Origin: a virus
Direction: 5' to 3' (one strand)
DNA length: 44,647 bases
Virus record (IMG/VR): IMGVR_UViG_3300008453_000579
Coordinates: 1 to 44,647 of that record
Shown here: one piece after another, positions 28,251-36,718 of the stretch
How the letters are laid out: each line of letters begins with the position of its first letter
How positions within the stretch are numbered: position 1 is the stretch's first letter
Notes under the pieces: model-generated
What the model saw: the letters and a program-made list of their open reading frames with translations, nothing else
The model's database searches: none
What the model was told of the DNA's origin: nothing
Made by a program: the position numbers and the translations under genes

Positions 28251-29378
28251 ATGAGCAGCCACAGCTATATCGCACCGAGTTCGGCGCACGTGTGGCTGCA
28301 CTGCGCTGGCGCGCCTATGATGGCAATGCTGACCGACGACGGCAGCGAGACCGACGAGGCGCGCGAGGGCACGGCGACGCATTGGGTCGGCTTTGAGTGC
28401 TTGCAGCACGGTCGCAGCCCCGCCGACTTTCTCGGTGTCATTGCGCCAAACAGCGTCAAAGTCGACGACGGCATGGTCGAGTCCGCCGCGCATTATGTGG
28501 AATACGTGCGCAGCATTCCAGGCGTGTCGCGCCACTTAGAGCAACGGGTACATGCGTCGAGCTTGCACCCCGAGCTGTGGGGCAGCTGTGACTGCTGGAC
28601 GATTGACCACACGACCCACACGCTGCACGTTGCCGACTTTAAGCACGGGCACCGCATTGTCGAGGTGTTCGAGAACTGGCAGCTGATTTGCTACGCGGCC
28701 GGCGTTCTTGAGCAACTGCAGATCGACGGCATAGCGGACCAATTGCTGCGCGTAGTGTTCCACGTTGTGCAGCCACGAGCAGCGCATCCCGACGGCATTA
28801 AGCGCCGTTGGAGCGTGCAGGCGTCTGACCTTCGCGGCTACTTTAACCGCATCAGCGCATCAGCCCACGGCGCATACGACCCGGCGGCGAAGTGTGTCAG
28901 CGGTACGTGGTGCGCTGATTGCAATGGCCGGCTTGGTTGCGATGCGGGGCGCCGTGCGGGCTTTAGCATTATGCAATACACTGCCGACCCGATCCCGCTG
29001 CAGCTCAATGCTGACCAGGTGGGCACCGAGTTGCTACTCGTCACCGAGGCAATGGAAGCGCTCAAAGGCCGCCGCACAGCTTTAGAGCAGCGCGCCCAGC
29101 AGTATCTGCGCAGCGGCCAGAACGTACCGAATCACGCGCTTCGGCCAAAACAAGGCCGCGAGACGTGGCAGCTAGACCCCGACGCCGTGTTTGCATTTGG
29201 CGACGCGATGGGCGTAGAGCTGCGCAAACCGCAAGAACCGATCACCCCGACGCAAGCAGTTGCAGCCGGGTTAGACCGCGCCATCATTGACAGCGCGAAC
29301 ATGACGACCCGACCAGATCGCGGCGTTGAATTAGTAAAAGACGACGGGCAGCGTGCGCGTCGAGCATTTGGAGCATAA
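28251..29378 (+). CDS. DUF2800 Cas4-like/RecB-type nuclease
   Basis: A 375-residue protein with PD-(D/E)xK-type features. L-W-G-S-C-D-C-W-T-I-D begins at about residue 109. The nuclease core A-D-F-K-H-G follows at about residues 128-133. The Cys group C-V-S-G-T-W-C-A-D-C near residues 214-230 resembles the Fe-S cluster ligands of Cas4/AddB. Family members occur next to DUF2815 and DNA polymerase genes in many phages. It is probably a recombination or end-processing exonuclease. Starts two bases after the preceding stop. Confidence 0.85.
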   Translation: MSSHSYIAPSSAHVWLHCAGAPMMAMLTDDGSETDEAREGTATHWVGFECLQHGRSPADFLGVIAPNSVKVDDGMVESAAHYVEYVRSIPGVSRHLEQRVHASSLHPELWGSCDCWTIDHTTHTLHVADFKHGHRIVEVFENWQLICYAAGVLEQLQIDGIADQLLRVVFHVVQPRAAHPDGIKRRWSVQASDLRGYFNRISASAHGAYDPAAKCVSGTWCADCNGRLGCDAGRRAGFSIMQYTADPIPLQLNADQVGTELLLVTEAMEALKGRRTALEQRAQQYLRSGQNVPNHALRPKQGRETWQLDPDAVFAFGDAMGVELRKPQEPITPTQAVAAGLDRAIIDSANMTTRPDRGVELVKDDGQRARRAFGA

Positions 29379-29382
29379 CAAT

Positions 29383-30258
29383 ATGAGCAAGACATTATTC
29401 ACCACTCCGGCAACTGGCCGGCTGATCATGGGCGACGTGTACGAGCTGCGTGTGCAGCAGGACGAAGTGACCAAGCAGCCAAAGCTGATCAAAAGCGGGC
29501 CGAACCAAGGCCAGCCGTTAAAGCAGCGTTTTATCGGTGTTGCTATCCCTAAGACCGCCGCCACACTGGAACAGGAACCTTGGTACGCAGCGCCTACCGG
29601 TGGCCAGAGTGTCAGCCCTAGCGCTGCAGCGAAAGCCGCGTGGCCTGCAGGTCAGCACGCTTGGCCTAAATTTGCCCGTAAGATTGTTGACGGCGATCAG
29701 CCGAACGATCGCGGCCAGTTCGACGAGTACGCCCGTGGCTGCTGGGTTGTGAAGGGCCAGACGTCCGGCGTGATCAAAGTATACAGCTGGCTCAACGGTG
29801 CGCTGGCACCGAATGACACGCCAGGCTTGATCAAGTGCGGCGACTACGTGCAGGTGCAGTTTGAATACAGCAGCAACACGTCGGACGTTAAGCCCGGTAT
29901 GTACTGCACGCCGGTGCTGGTCTGCTTTACCCGTGCTGGTGAGAAGATCGAGCGCGGCGTACCGATCGACCCGACCGCTGCGGGCTTTGCGCAGGGCGAA
30001 GCACTGCCAGGCACCGCCACACCAGCCAGCACCGGTTTCGCCGCACCATCCCCGAGCAGCGTGGCGGCCGCTCCGGCCCCCGGCGCAATCGCACCAGTTG
30101 CGGGGTTTAACAACGGCACAGCAGGCATGGCGCCACCTCCGCCACCAGCAGCACCCGAGCAGCGCCGCTTGCAAGACGGCCGCATCGTCACCCGCGACGA
30201 GCTGGTCGGCTGGAATTGGACGCCTGCACAGATAGACCAGCATACGACCGCCGTGTAA
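29383..30258 (+). CDS. DUF2815 ssDNA-binding protein
   Basis: A 291-residue protein of the DUF2815 (Enc34-like ssDNA-binding) group. The core shows F-T-T-P-A-T-G-R-L-I, an L-K-Q-R-F-I-G-V-A-I-P strand, W-P-K-F-A-R-K-I-V-D-G-D, G-C-W-V-V-K-G and G-D-Y-V-Q-V-Q-F-E-Y, an OB-fold-type arrangement. The C-terminal tail is Pro/Ala-rich and contains P-P-P-P-P-A-A-P, also present in the first gene of this block. It would coat ssDNA during replication. ATG 29383 is chosen over an earlier in-frame start inside the nuclease gene. Confidence 0.87.
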   Translation: MSKTLFTTPATGRLIMGDVYELRVQQDEVTKQPKLIKSGPNQGQPLKQRFIGVAIPKTAATLEQEPWYAAPTGGQSVSPSAAAKAAWPAGQHAWPKFARKIVDGDQPNDRGQFDEYARGCWVVKGQTSGVIKVYSWLNGALAPNDTPGLIKCGDYVQVQFEYSSNTSDVKPGMYCTPVLVCFTRAGEKIERGVPIDPTAAGFAQGEALPGTATPASTGFAAPSPSSVAAAPAPGAIAPVAGFNNGTAGMAPPPPPAAPEQRRLQDGRIVTRDELVGWNWTPAQIDQHTTAV

Positions 30259-30265
30259 TATTATC

Positions 30266-30284
30266 GCCCCGCTTCGTGCGGGGC
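30266..30284. other. Hairpin between SSB and nucleotidyltransferase genes
   Basis: GCCCCGC and GCGGGGC form a perfect 7-bp stem with loop TTCGT just after the SSB stop. No T run follows, so it may be an RNA processing or attenuation element rather than a full terminator. Confidence 0.55.
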
Positions 30285-30305
30285 ATTACCCCCGAAGGAG
30301 TCACT

Positions 30306-30917
30306 ATGAACCCGCAAATTGCTAAAGATCTGGCCGTAAAAGTATTAAAGCATCTCGAGGCGCACAGAGTGCCAGCGCTCTGCGTGGGCGGTTGCGCCCG
30401 CGACGTATTTAATAATCAAGACGTCCGCGACATTGATATTGTTATAAATCACCCAGACCCCGACAAGTTTAATTTTATACAAGATATGTCGATTATATTC
30501 GGTGGTCCTTGTGATGTCCGAATTTTTGAGGAATACGGCGACGAACTAATTGACCGCGATAGCGGAACGCACCGCCCTGAAAGTTCAGATTTCCGCGACC
30601 GCATTTGCTGCGTGACGCAGATCCGTGGCTACTGGCACGGTGAGATTGCAAGCGTTGACATTTTGCACGCGCAAGCGCCGCTGGCTGACCTGCGGGAATT
30701 CGTTGGCACTTTCGACTTGACTATAAACCAATGCTATTTTGGCAGCGACGGGGCGCTCGGTGTTCCGCCCGACCACTACAAAGTGCGCTTGGTTGACGGG
30801 GTCAAGTTAAACAGCCGGATATTAAGACGCATAGAGCGGCTGCGTGCCAAGTACCCGCAGCATGATTGGTCCGAAGTAATGACCGAAATCGCCCCGCTGG
30901 CGGGGTTGCTCAAATGA
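30306..30917 (+). CDS. Nucleotidyltransferase (CCA-adding/poly(A)-polymerase head type)
   Basis: A 203-residue protein with the G-G-x-x-R-D/D-x-D motif: C-V-G-G-C-A-R-D (G28-D33) and D-I-D-I-V (D42, D44). This is the head-domain signature of CCA-adding enzymes and poly(A) polymerases (class II), and a third acidic residue is likely in V-D-I-L near residue 118. Only the head and part of the neck are present; full CCA enzymes are about 400 residues. It may add nucleotides to RNA 3' ends or act on other acceptors. Start ATG 30306 has AAGGAG upstream. Its stop overlaps the polymerase start. Confidence 0.82.
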   Translation: MNPQIAKDLAVKVLKHLEAHRVPALCVGGCARDVFNNQDVRDIDIVINHPDPDKFNFIQDMSIIFGGPCDVRIFEEYGDELIDRDSGTHRPESSDFRDRICCVTQIRGYWHGEIASVDILHAQAPLADLREFVGTFDLTINQCYFGSDGALGVPPDHYKVRLVDGVKLNSRILRRIERLRAKYPQHDWSEVMTEIAPLAGLLK

Positions 30918-33094
30918 CCACCCCCTGCATTGACTTTGAGACATACAGCGAGGCCGGCTATACGTGGCTGCCAGAGCTAAACAAGTGGCGGAACGACGGC
31001 GGACTCGGCGAAGTGGGCACGCCGAACTATGCGGCGCACCCGTCCACCGAGATTTTATTTCTAGCATACGACCTGCACGACGGCTGGGGGCCACAGCTGT
31101 GGCTGCGCGGTATGCCGTGCCCGCAAGCCCTGCGCGAGCATATCGAAGCGGGGCGCGTCCTTGAGTCGCATAACCTATCCTTCGAGTGGTACAACTGGCA
31201 CGGCGTGCTTGTGGCGCGTTATGGCTGGCCAGCGCTTAATCCGTTACAAGTGCGTTGTTCTAAGGCCAAAGCGCGCGCGTATGGCTTGCCGGGTGCACTT
31301 GATAGCGTAGCGAAAGCACTAGGCACCAGCGCCCAAAAAGACGACAAGGGCAAGGCGATGATCAAGCGGTACTCAATGCCGCGCAATCCGACCAAAGCCG
31401 ACCCGCGTAGGCGCATTGACCCACTGACTGAGCAGGACGGCATGGGCTTCGGTATGTATTGCGTGCAGGACGTTGTCACCGAGACGGCGATCAGTGGCGT
31501 TATTCCCGATTTGTCGCCCTACGAGCTGGAAGTGTGGCGGCTTGACCAGACGATCAACCGGCGCGGCGTTGCAATTGATGTCGCTGCGGTGCATGTGCTT
31601 ATTGCTGCGTATGAGGACGCCGCGCGCATTGGCGACGAACAGATGCGCAATTGGACCAGTGGCGCAGTGGACGGTTGCAGCAAGGTGCAGCAGCTGATCA
31701 AGTGGCTTGAGACGCGCGGCATTTATACCGACTCAGTGGACGCCGAGAATATAGAAGCGATGATCAGCCGCCACAAAGACCGCGACCACTTAGCTTGTAG
31801 CGTGCTGCGCCTTCGCGCCGACGTAGGCAGCGCCAGCGTTAAAAAGCTCTACACGTTGCGCGCTATGGTCAGCGCGGACGGCCGGCTGCGTGAGCTGTTC
31901 GAGTACCACGGCGCACACACCGGGCGCTGGACCGGCAAGGGTGCGCAGCCGCAGAACCTTCCAAGCAAAGGGCCGAAAGTTGTGCGTAGCGAGTGCTGCG
32001 GCGCGGTACGCAGCGCCCAGCTGTCCAGCAGTCCTTGCCCTTATTGCGGCATTGGTGACAAAGGACACCGGAAAGCCGAATGGGGGCCGGAAGCAGTCGA
32101 TCAGGTCATTGCGGATCACGTATCAATCCACCGCTGGCCGGATCGCATCGGCGCGATCAGCGGCTGCCTGCGCGGGCTATTTGTGGCAGCGCCGGGCTGC
32201 GAGTTGATAAGCTCCGACTACTCCGCGATCGAGGCGGTCGTGCTGGCCGTGCTGGCCGGCGAACAGTGGCGGATCGACGTGTTCCGCACACACGGCAAGA
32301 TCTATGAGATGTCAGCGGCCAAAATAACCGGCATTCCCTTTGAGGACATACTGGCACACAAAACCACCACGGGCGAGCACCACCCCGCGCGCAAGGGCGT
32401 CGGCAAGGTCGCCGAGTTGGCCTCGGGGTACGGCGGCTGGATAGGCGCGTGGAAAGCTTTCGGCGCCGACGAGTTTATGACCGAGCCGGAGATCAAGCAG
32501 GCCATTTTGGCGTGGCGCGCTGCGAGTCCTGCGATCGTGCAATTTTGGGGCGGCCAGGTCGTTGAGGTCGCGCCGTGGCAATTCGTTCCGGGTTATTTTG
32601 GCCTCGAGGGCGCAGCGGTGCAAGCGGTGCTGAATCCCGGCCAGTGCTATGCGGTCGGGCGTATCGTGTGGGGCGTGCAGGGCGACGTGCTTAAATGCCA
32701 ATTGCCGTCTGGTCGCTTCCTGCATTATCACCGCCCGCGCTTAGAGCGCACGCAATGTCGGCGCAGCGGCTGTGATGTGTGGCAGCTGTTCTATACGGGC
32801 GTCGATAGCAAGACGAAACAATGGCGCCAGCTCGACACATACGGCGGGAAGTTAACAGAGAACGTGGTGCAAGCTGTTGCGCGTGATATTCTCGCGGACG
32901 CCATGCTGCGGTTAGAAGCGGCGGGTTATCCTGTCGTTATGCACGTCCACGACGAGATCGTCTCGGAGGTGCCGCACGGTTTCGGGTCCATTGAGGAATT
33001 CGAGGCTATTATGTCAACTATGCCGGCGTGGGCCGCTGATTGGCCGCTGCGAGCTGCAGGCGGCTGGCGCGGTCGTCGGTATCGTAAGGAGTAA
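30914..33094 (+). CDS. polA: Family A DNA polymerase (Pol I-type)
   Basis: A 726-residue replicative polymerase. The N-terminal 3'-5' exonuclease domain starts with I-D-F-E-T-Y-S (D-x-E at residues about 6-8). Polymerase motif A is S-D-Y-S-A-I-E (about 433). Motif B lies in R-K-G-V-G-K-V-A-E-L-A-S-G-Y-G (about 492-506) and motif C is H-V-H-D-E-I-V (about 676-682). A Cys-rich insertion (C-C-G-A, C-P-Y-C-G, about 358-380) resembles a zinc ribbon. It extends phage DNA, probably with the primase-helicase and SSB encoded here. ATG 30914 overlaps the preceding TGA. Confidence 0.95.
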   Translation: MTTPCIDFETYSEAGYTWLPELNKWRNDGGLGEVGTPNYAAHPSTEILFLAYDLHDGWGPQLWLRGMPCPQALREHIEAGRVLESHNLSFEWYNWHGVLVARYGWPALNPLQVRCSKAKARAYGLPGALDSVAKALGTSAQKDDKGKAMIKRYSMPRNPTKADPRRRIDPLTEQDGMGFGMYCVQDVVTETAISGVIPDLSPYELEVWRLDQTINRRGVAIDVAAVHVLIAAYEDAARIGDEQMRNWTSGAVDGCSKVQQLIKWLETRGIYTDSVDAENIEAMISRHKDRDHLACSVLRLRADVGSASVKKLYTLRAMVSADGRLRELFEYHGAHTGRWTGKGAQPQNLPSKGPKVVRSECCGAVRSAQLSSSPCPYCGIGDKGHRKAEWGPEAVDQVIADHVSIHRWPDRIGAISGCLRGLFVAAPGCELISSDYSAIEAVVLAVLAGEQWRIDVFRTHGKIYEMSAAKITGIPFEDILAHKTTTGEHHPARKGVGKVAELASGYGGWIGAWKAFGADEFMTEPEIKQAILAWRAASPAIVQFWGGQVVEVAPWQFVPGYFGLEGAAVQAVLNPGQCYAVGRIVWGVQGDVLKCQLPSGRFLHYHRPRLERTQCRRSGCDVWQLFYTGVDSKTKQWRQLDTYGGKLTENVVQAVARDILADAMLRLEAAGYPVVMHVHDEIVSEVPHGFGSIEEFEAIMSTMPAWAADWPLRAAGGWRGRRYRKE

Positions 33095-33096
33095 AT

Positions 33097-33291
33097 ATGA
33101 TCATTGACTGGTACAAACAAAAAGCCGCGCAATATCGCGCGGCGTCTCTTGCAGCAGCCCAGTGTGGCGATCAGCAGCAGTCCGATCGCTTATGGGGTGA
33201 GGCTGTCAACTACGACCAGGCCGTAAGTCAGGGGGAGCGATCTGCCGCTGCTAGTGCTGATCATGACCGTAACCGCGATCGGGCAAGTTGA
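33097..33291 (+). CDS. Hypothetical 64-aa protein
   Basis: A 64-residue protein following the polymerase, with AAGGAG before ATG 33097. The N-terminal half (D-W-Y-K-Q-K-A-A-Q-Y-R-A) is helical and well formed; the C-terminal half overlaps the convergent tail gene and is Asp/Arg-rich. A perfect hairpin lies just beyond its stop. Function unknown. Confidence 0.58.
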   Translation: MIIDWYKQKAAQYRAASLAAAQCGDQQQSDRLWGEAVNYDQAVSQGERSAAASADHDRNRDRAS

Positions 33292-33471
33292 AGCAGCCGC
33301 CACCGATAAGAGGGCGCTACATACAGCGCCCTGATTTATCAGGCTACTAGCCGCCACACCGTCCCCAGCCCACACCGCACTTGTGATCGTATCGCCGTCC
33401 AGCCAATTGTCGACCGTCACGCTATACCGATCTGAACTACCCGCCCGCAGCGGTTGCTGCCAGCTGCGCAT
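33190..33471 (-). CDS. Tail fibre adaptor-like protein, 93 aa
   Basis: A 93-residue beta-rich protein that closes the right-hand tail operon. It has an L-D-G-D-T-I-T-S-A-V-W segment and a C-terminal V-M-I-S-T-S-S-G-R-S-L-P-L-T-Y-G-L-V-V-V. This is the pattern of small phage fibre/adaptor proteins with an Ig-like fold (D-G-D-T-I at the start, V-V-V at the end). It overlaps the convergent 64-residue gene by about 100 bases. Function is inferred from pattern and position. Confidence 0.62.
   Translation of the reverse strand: MRSWQQPLRAGSSDRYSVTVDNWLDGDTITSAVWAGDGVAASSLINQGAVCSALLSVAAASTCPIAVTVMISTSSGRSLPLTYGLVVVDSLTP
33311..33332. terminator. Perfect 8-bp hairpin at the convergent gene junction
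   Basis: AGGGCGCT and AGCGCCCT are separated by six bases, 20 bases past the stop of the plus-strand replication block. Without a T run it is a weak terminator, but its location suits stopping the plus-strand transcript. It lies inside the 93-residue gene. Confidence 0.4.
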
Positions 33472-33472
33472 A

Positions 33473-33865
33473 TTAAGCCGCCGGGAACGCGACGGTTACG
33501 CTAGTGACGGAGCTGGTACCACCTGCCACATAGCTTGCGGTGCTGACTGTGATCGGCGCGCCACTCGTAGCCGCGAGCAGTTGCTGCACGTTGCTGCCCG
33601 AAGTCAGCCGGCCAAACGTGACTGTGTTGGTGCCCGAACCGGTGATCGTCGCGTTGGCGATAGAGTTGGCGATTAGAGTGGCCGCTGTGGCCGTATTCCA
33701 CCCGGTGATCGAGTGGGTCGCCAGTGCCGTGTTGCCGCTTAATGCCGTATCGGCTGTGGCCGGCGGCGTGCCGCTATATAAAACCAGTGTAACCGGTGTT
33801 GCCATTGCAGCGGCTTCAGCGTCGCGGCGTGCGTTGCGTAAAGCGGCGTTTGCGCTATTTGACAT
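33473..33865 (-). CDS. Tail-associated structural protein, 130 aa
   Basis: A 130-residue protein with a helical N-terminus (R-N-A-R-R-D-A-E-A-A-A-M) followed by a beta-rich region L-V-L-Y-S-G-T-P-P-A-T-A-D-T. An A-N-A-T-I-T-G-S-G and S-A-S-Y-V-A-G-G pattern ends it. This shape is common in small phage proteins encoded next to tail fibres. Start ATG 33865 follows GGGGG. It is probably a virion protein linked to the spike encoded just upstream. Confidence 0.65.
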   Translation of the reverse strand: MSNSANAALRNARRDAEAAAMATPVTLVLYSGTPPATADTALSGNTALATHSITGWNTATAATLIANSIANATITGSGTNTVTFGRLTSGSNVQQLLAATSGAPITVSTASYVAGGTSSVTSVTVAFPAA

Positions 33866-33876
33866 AATTAAACCCC

Positions 33877-36231
33877 CTATAGAGTGATATTTCTGCTTTT
33901 TGCAGTATATGTGATATTGGCTCCGCGTGCGACTGTGATCAGCTGCTCCTGCGGCGTTGCGTAAATCTGGTATTGCGGCGCCGGTACGCTGTAAGCGACT
34001 GAGGCGCTAAGCACCGGAAAGGTCGCTGATGCGCTGGCGCTGTATACTGGCGCTGGCACGGTGTAAGCAACTGAGGCGCTAAAGCCCGCAGCCGTGGCCG
34101 ATGCACTGGCGGCATATTGCGGCGCTGGCACGGTGTAAGCAACTGAGGTGCTAAAGCCCGGAGCGGTCGTCGCTGCGCTGGCGGCATATTGCGGCGCTGG
34201 CACGGTGTAAGCAACTGAGGTGCTAAAGCCCGGAGCGGTCGTCGCTGCGCTGGCGGCATATTGCGGCGCGGGCATGCTATAGTCGATCGATGCGCTAAAG
34301 CCCGGAGCGGTCGTCGCTGCGCTGGCGCTATATTGCGGCGCCGGTACACTGTAAGCGACTGATGCACTAAAGCCTGGTGCGGTCGTCGCTGCGCTGGCGC
34401 TATATTGCGGCGCCGGTACACTGTAAGCGACTGATGCGCTGACCCCGGTCGAATAGAAGCTAGCGATTAAGCCGTTGCCAACCGCGGTGGCTGCAAGCGC
34501 GGTTTCCGTATCGGTCTCATAGTGGATCTTCTGGTATAGAGGCCAGATCTCCGGCACCACGTTGGACACGTTGGCACTCGTAGCGGCGATGTCTTTAATC
34601 CACTGGCGCACGTTAGCATATGGCGTCGTGTTCTCGCCGCTGATTGCCACCAGCATACTATCCGCGCCTGTCAGCGTTTTGAGCTGGTCGATCACCGTGT
34701 TGTAGCGTGCTTTAAAATCAGCTTCGGCGGTCTCGAGTACTGAGTCGCCTTCGCCGATCCAAGTCGCCACTGCCTCAACGTGCCCGGTTGGTGACTCGGC
34801 GGCGTAAAACGTCAGCATACGGCTATTCAGCGATTGGCCGGGCTGCCACTGTGCAAGCGATGTCCCACCCGCTGCCACACCAATGAACAGCACCGGGCAT
34901 TCCAGCGCGGCGGTCAGCTGCGTTGCGAGCAGCGGGAATATTGACCCGTTTACCGTGTAAGTGTCGAAAGGGTCCGCCGTTGCGACAACTTGCGTATTGC
35001 TTTCAACGGCCCGCTTTCTCCACCAGCCAGCCGGCCCCGTGTAGGTCTGCGCGTTGTTTGCACGCCCCGAGAAATTCGACTGGCCCCAGAAAAGAAATTT
35101 AGCGCCGACAGCTATACCGGCGTGGCTATCTGTGGCGGCCACAAAGTTAGATACCCTCACCTCTACCGCGCCGACGCCAACTGCAGCACCGGTTAACGTG
35201 CCTGAAAATGTGGTGGTCGGCGCTGCGTCGATTACTTGCCATGCCCCGCCATTGAATCGCGCCTCAATAGTGGCGCCTGCGGTCAAGTCGGAGCATGTGC
35301 CATTAAGGGCGATGTTACCGGTGTTGGTTGTCTTGTCGCGTGCTAAAAACACGTTTGCGGCTGGGTTGATCAGCAGGATGGTCGGGTTTGACGTTGTAAC
35401 AATGCCGCGATCGTTACCTGACGGACCGGTGCCGTCTAATACGCCGCCAGTCGCCGCCGTAAAAATATCGTTTGCGTAATCGGTGAACGCGGCAGCGGTT
35501 ACACCGGTTAATGCCCCTGTGCCTGATGCGCTGGTGTCGCCAGACGCCATAAAGCTGACAGTTGCAGCAGTAGTTGCACCAAAGAAGTCCACCACACTGT
35601 TGCCGTAGGCGACCACGTTTTCAATGACTGTGCCCGCAACGTCTTTGCGCATCCCGCAATATGACGCAGTTGTACCGGCTTCGATATTGCACCCAGCTAT
35701 TACCACGTTGCGCGCTGTCACGCCGGAGAAGGCCGCTTGAATGCCCGCCCTATACGCACCTTCTACGATACTGTTTTCAATCAGCACCGTGCCACCCGAT
35801 ACGGCATTTTGCACACCGTGGCGGCCCCCCCGCAGCCAGCATCCTTTGATCGTCTGGTTTGACACGGCGCTGCCGGTGTTGATCAAGGATGTTGTCGGGC
35901 TAGTGCTTGTGCCGCGCACTTCGATATTTTCAATCGTTAGCTTCGCGGCTCCAGCGCTTGGAATATTGATGCCTCCACCAGCTGATATAATTGCGTGCGG
36001 TGATGTTGGGTCCGCGGGGTCGAACTCAAGTCCGGCAGCTGCGCGGATCACCAGCTCCATTGCGTAGTTGCCGGACGTAGCCAGGCCGGTGCTAAGTCCG
36101 CCGGTTGTGGTGATAATCTCGCCGATATAGCGATCGCCGGCGCCGCCTGTGCGGGCGGCAAACCAAGTCTGGTAACTGGTAAAGTCCGCGCCAGACCCAG
36201 ACGCGCCGATCGTTTTAATTACATCAGCCAT
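33877..36231 (-). CDS. Tail spike with SGNH/SASA-type esterase domain
   Basis: A 784-residue receptor-binding protein. The N-terminal about 300 residues are beta-helix-like with I-E-N and V-I-A-G-C-N repeats. The central domain has F-W-G-Q-S-N-F-S (about 381-388, nucleophile Ser), G-E-G-D-S (about 491-495) and K-I-H-Y-E (about 568-572). This is the order expected for an SGNH/SASA sialate-O-acetylesterase-like enzyme, which removes acetyl groups from surface polysaccharide. The last about 180 residues consist of seven 24-residue repeats. It precedes the holin in gene order on this strand. Confidence 0.85.
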   Translation of the reverse strand: MADVIKTIGASGSGADFTSYQTWFAARTGGAGDRYIGEIITTTGGLSTGLATSGNYAMELVIRAAAGLEFDPADPTSPHAIISAGGGINIPSAGAAKLTIENIEVRGTSTSPTTSLINTGSAVSNQTIKGCWLRGGRHGVQNAVSGGTVLIENSIVEGAYRAGIQAAFSGVTARNVVIAGCNIEAGTTASYCGMRKDVAGTVIENVVAYGNSVVDFFGATTAATVSFMASGDTSASGTGALTGVTAAAFTDYANDIFTAATGGVLDGTGPSGNDRGIVTTSNPTILLINPAANVFLARDKTTNTGNIALNGTCSDLTAGATIEARFNGGAWQVIDAAPTTTFSGTLTGAAVGVGAVEVRVSNFVAATDSHAGIAVGAKFLFWGQSNFSGRANNAQTYTGPAGWWRKRAVESNTQVVATADPFDTYTVNGSIFPLLATQLTAALECPVLFIGVAAGGTSLAQWQPGQSLNSRMLTFYAAESPTGHVEAVATWIGEGDSVLETAEADFKARYNTVIDQLKTLTGADSMLVAISGENTTPYANVRQWIKDIAATSANVSNVVPEIWPLYQKIHYETDTETALAATAVGNGLIASFYSTGVSASVAYSVPAPQYSASAATTAPGFSASVAYSVPAPQYSASAATTAPGFSASIDYSMPAPQYAASAATTAPGFSTSVAYTVPAPQYAASAATTAPGFSTSVAYTVPAPQYAASASATAAGFSASVAYTVPAPVYSASASATFPVLSASVAYSVPAPQYQIYATPQEQLITVARGANITYTAKSRNITL
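33943..34446 (-). repeat. Seven 72-bp tandem repeats in the spike gene
   Basis: The C-terminal stem consists of seven in-frame units of 24 residues, each similar to G-F-S-A-S-V-A-Y-S-V-P-A-P-Q-Y followed by S/A-A-S-A-A-T-T-A-P. The DNA units are nearly identical in the middle copies. Unit number could vary by recombination or slippage, changing spike stem length. The first and last copies are the most divergent. Confidence 0.9.
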
Positions 36232-36718
36232 TCACCATCATCCTCGTTTTCTCTGCGCTGCTGCGAGTCGTGCCGACCCAATAACTGATGGACGACGCCC
36301 ACAGTGTAAAACAAGTGCCGAACAGAGTGAACGCCAGCTCTTTATTTTCTTCGGCTACCGGTACAAACATGATGGCATATAGTAGGCCGGCGCACATTGC
36401 GGTTAGCATAAAAGTGATCGCGGCTGGCATATAGCTGCCCTTGTTCGTGCTGCGCGCGTGCTGAACGTCGGCCAGCTCAGCCTGCAGGGTGCTAAGCTGC
36501 ATCTGTAACAAGTGCTGCCGCTCGTTGCTTTCCAGCTCCCGCAGCTTGATCACCGCATCCGGATTGCCCAGCGCGGCCGCCACAGCTTCGGGGCTATTCT
36601 CGACACCAAGCGCCGAGCTGATAAGCCCCCCGACCGCAGCGCCCGCAGGGCCACCGAGCAGCGTGCCGGCCAGTGGTGCGATTTTTCCGACTGCTTGCTT
36701 GATACTGTCCCAGCTCAT
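36224..36718 (-). CDS. Holin (3-TM, GTA type)
   Basis: A 164-residue protein with a glycine-rich N-terminal segment (L-L-G-G-P-A-G-A-A-V-G-G-L-I) and a central coiled coil (residues 58-88). Two well-defined C-terminal membrane helices follow (about 97-118 and 127-147). This is the pattern of the GTA_holin_3TM group. It follows the lysozyme gene with ATGA overlap, making a lysis pair: the holin opens or permeabilises the inner membrane so that the lysozyme reaches peptidoglycan. The order lysozyme then holin is inverted relative to many phages. Confidence 0.85.
   Translation of the reverse strand: MSWDSIKQAVGKIAPLAGTLLGGPAGAAVGGLISSALGVENSPEAVAAALGNPDAVIKLRELESNERQHLLQMQLSTLQAELADVQHARSTNKGSYMPAAITFMLTAMCAGLLYAIMFVPVAEENKELAFTLFGTCFTLWASSISYWVGTTRSSAEKTRMMVNG

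Noticed and set aside
27786-28535. A 249-codon minus-strand frame opposite the first two genes of the plus replication block
   Set aside because: Its A/T/G-rich sequence mirrors the Ala/Pro repeats of the plus gene; the plus genes have known families and ribosome sites.
33939-34421. A 160-codon frame in the repeat region
   Set aside because: It is the out-of-frame shadow of the 72-bp repeats in the spike gene, with no start signal.
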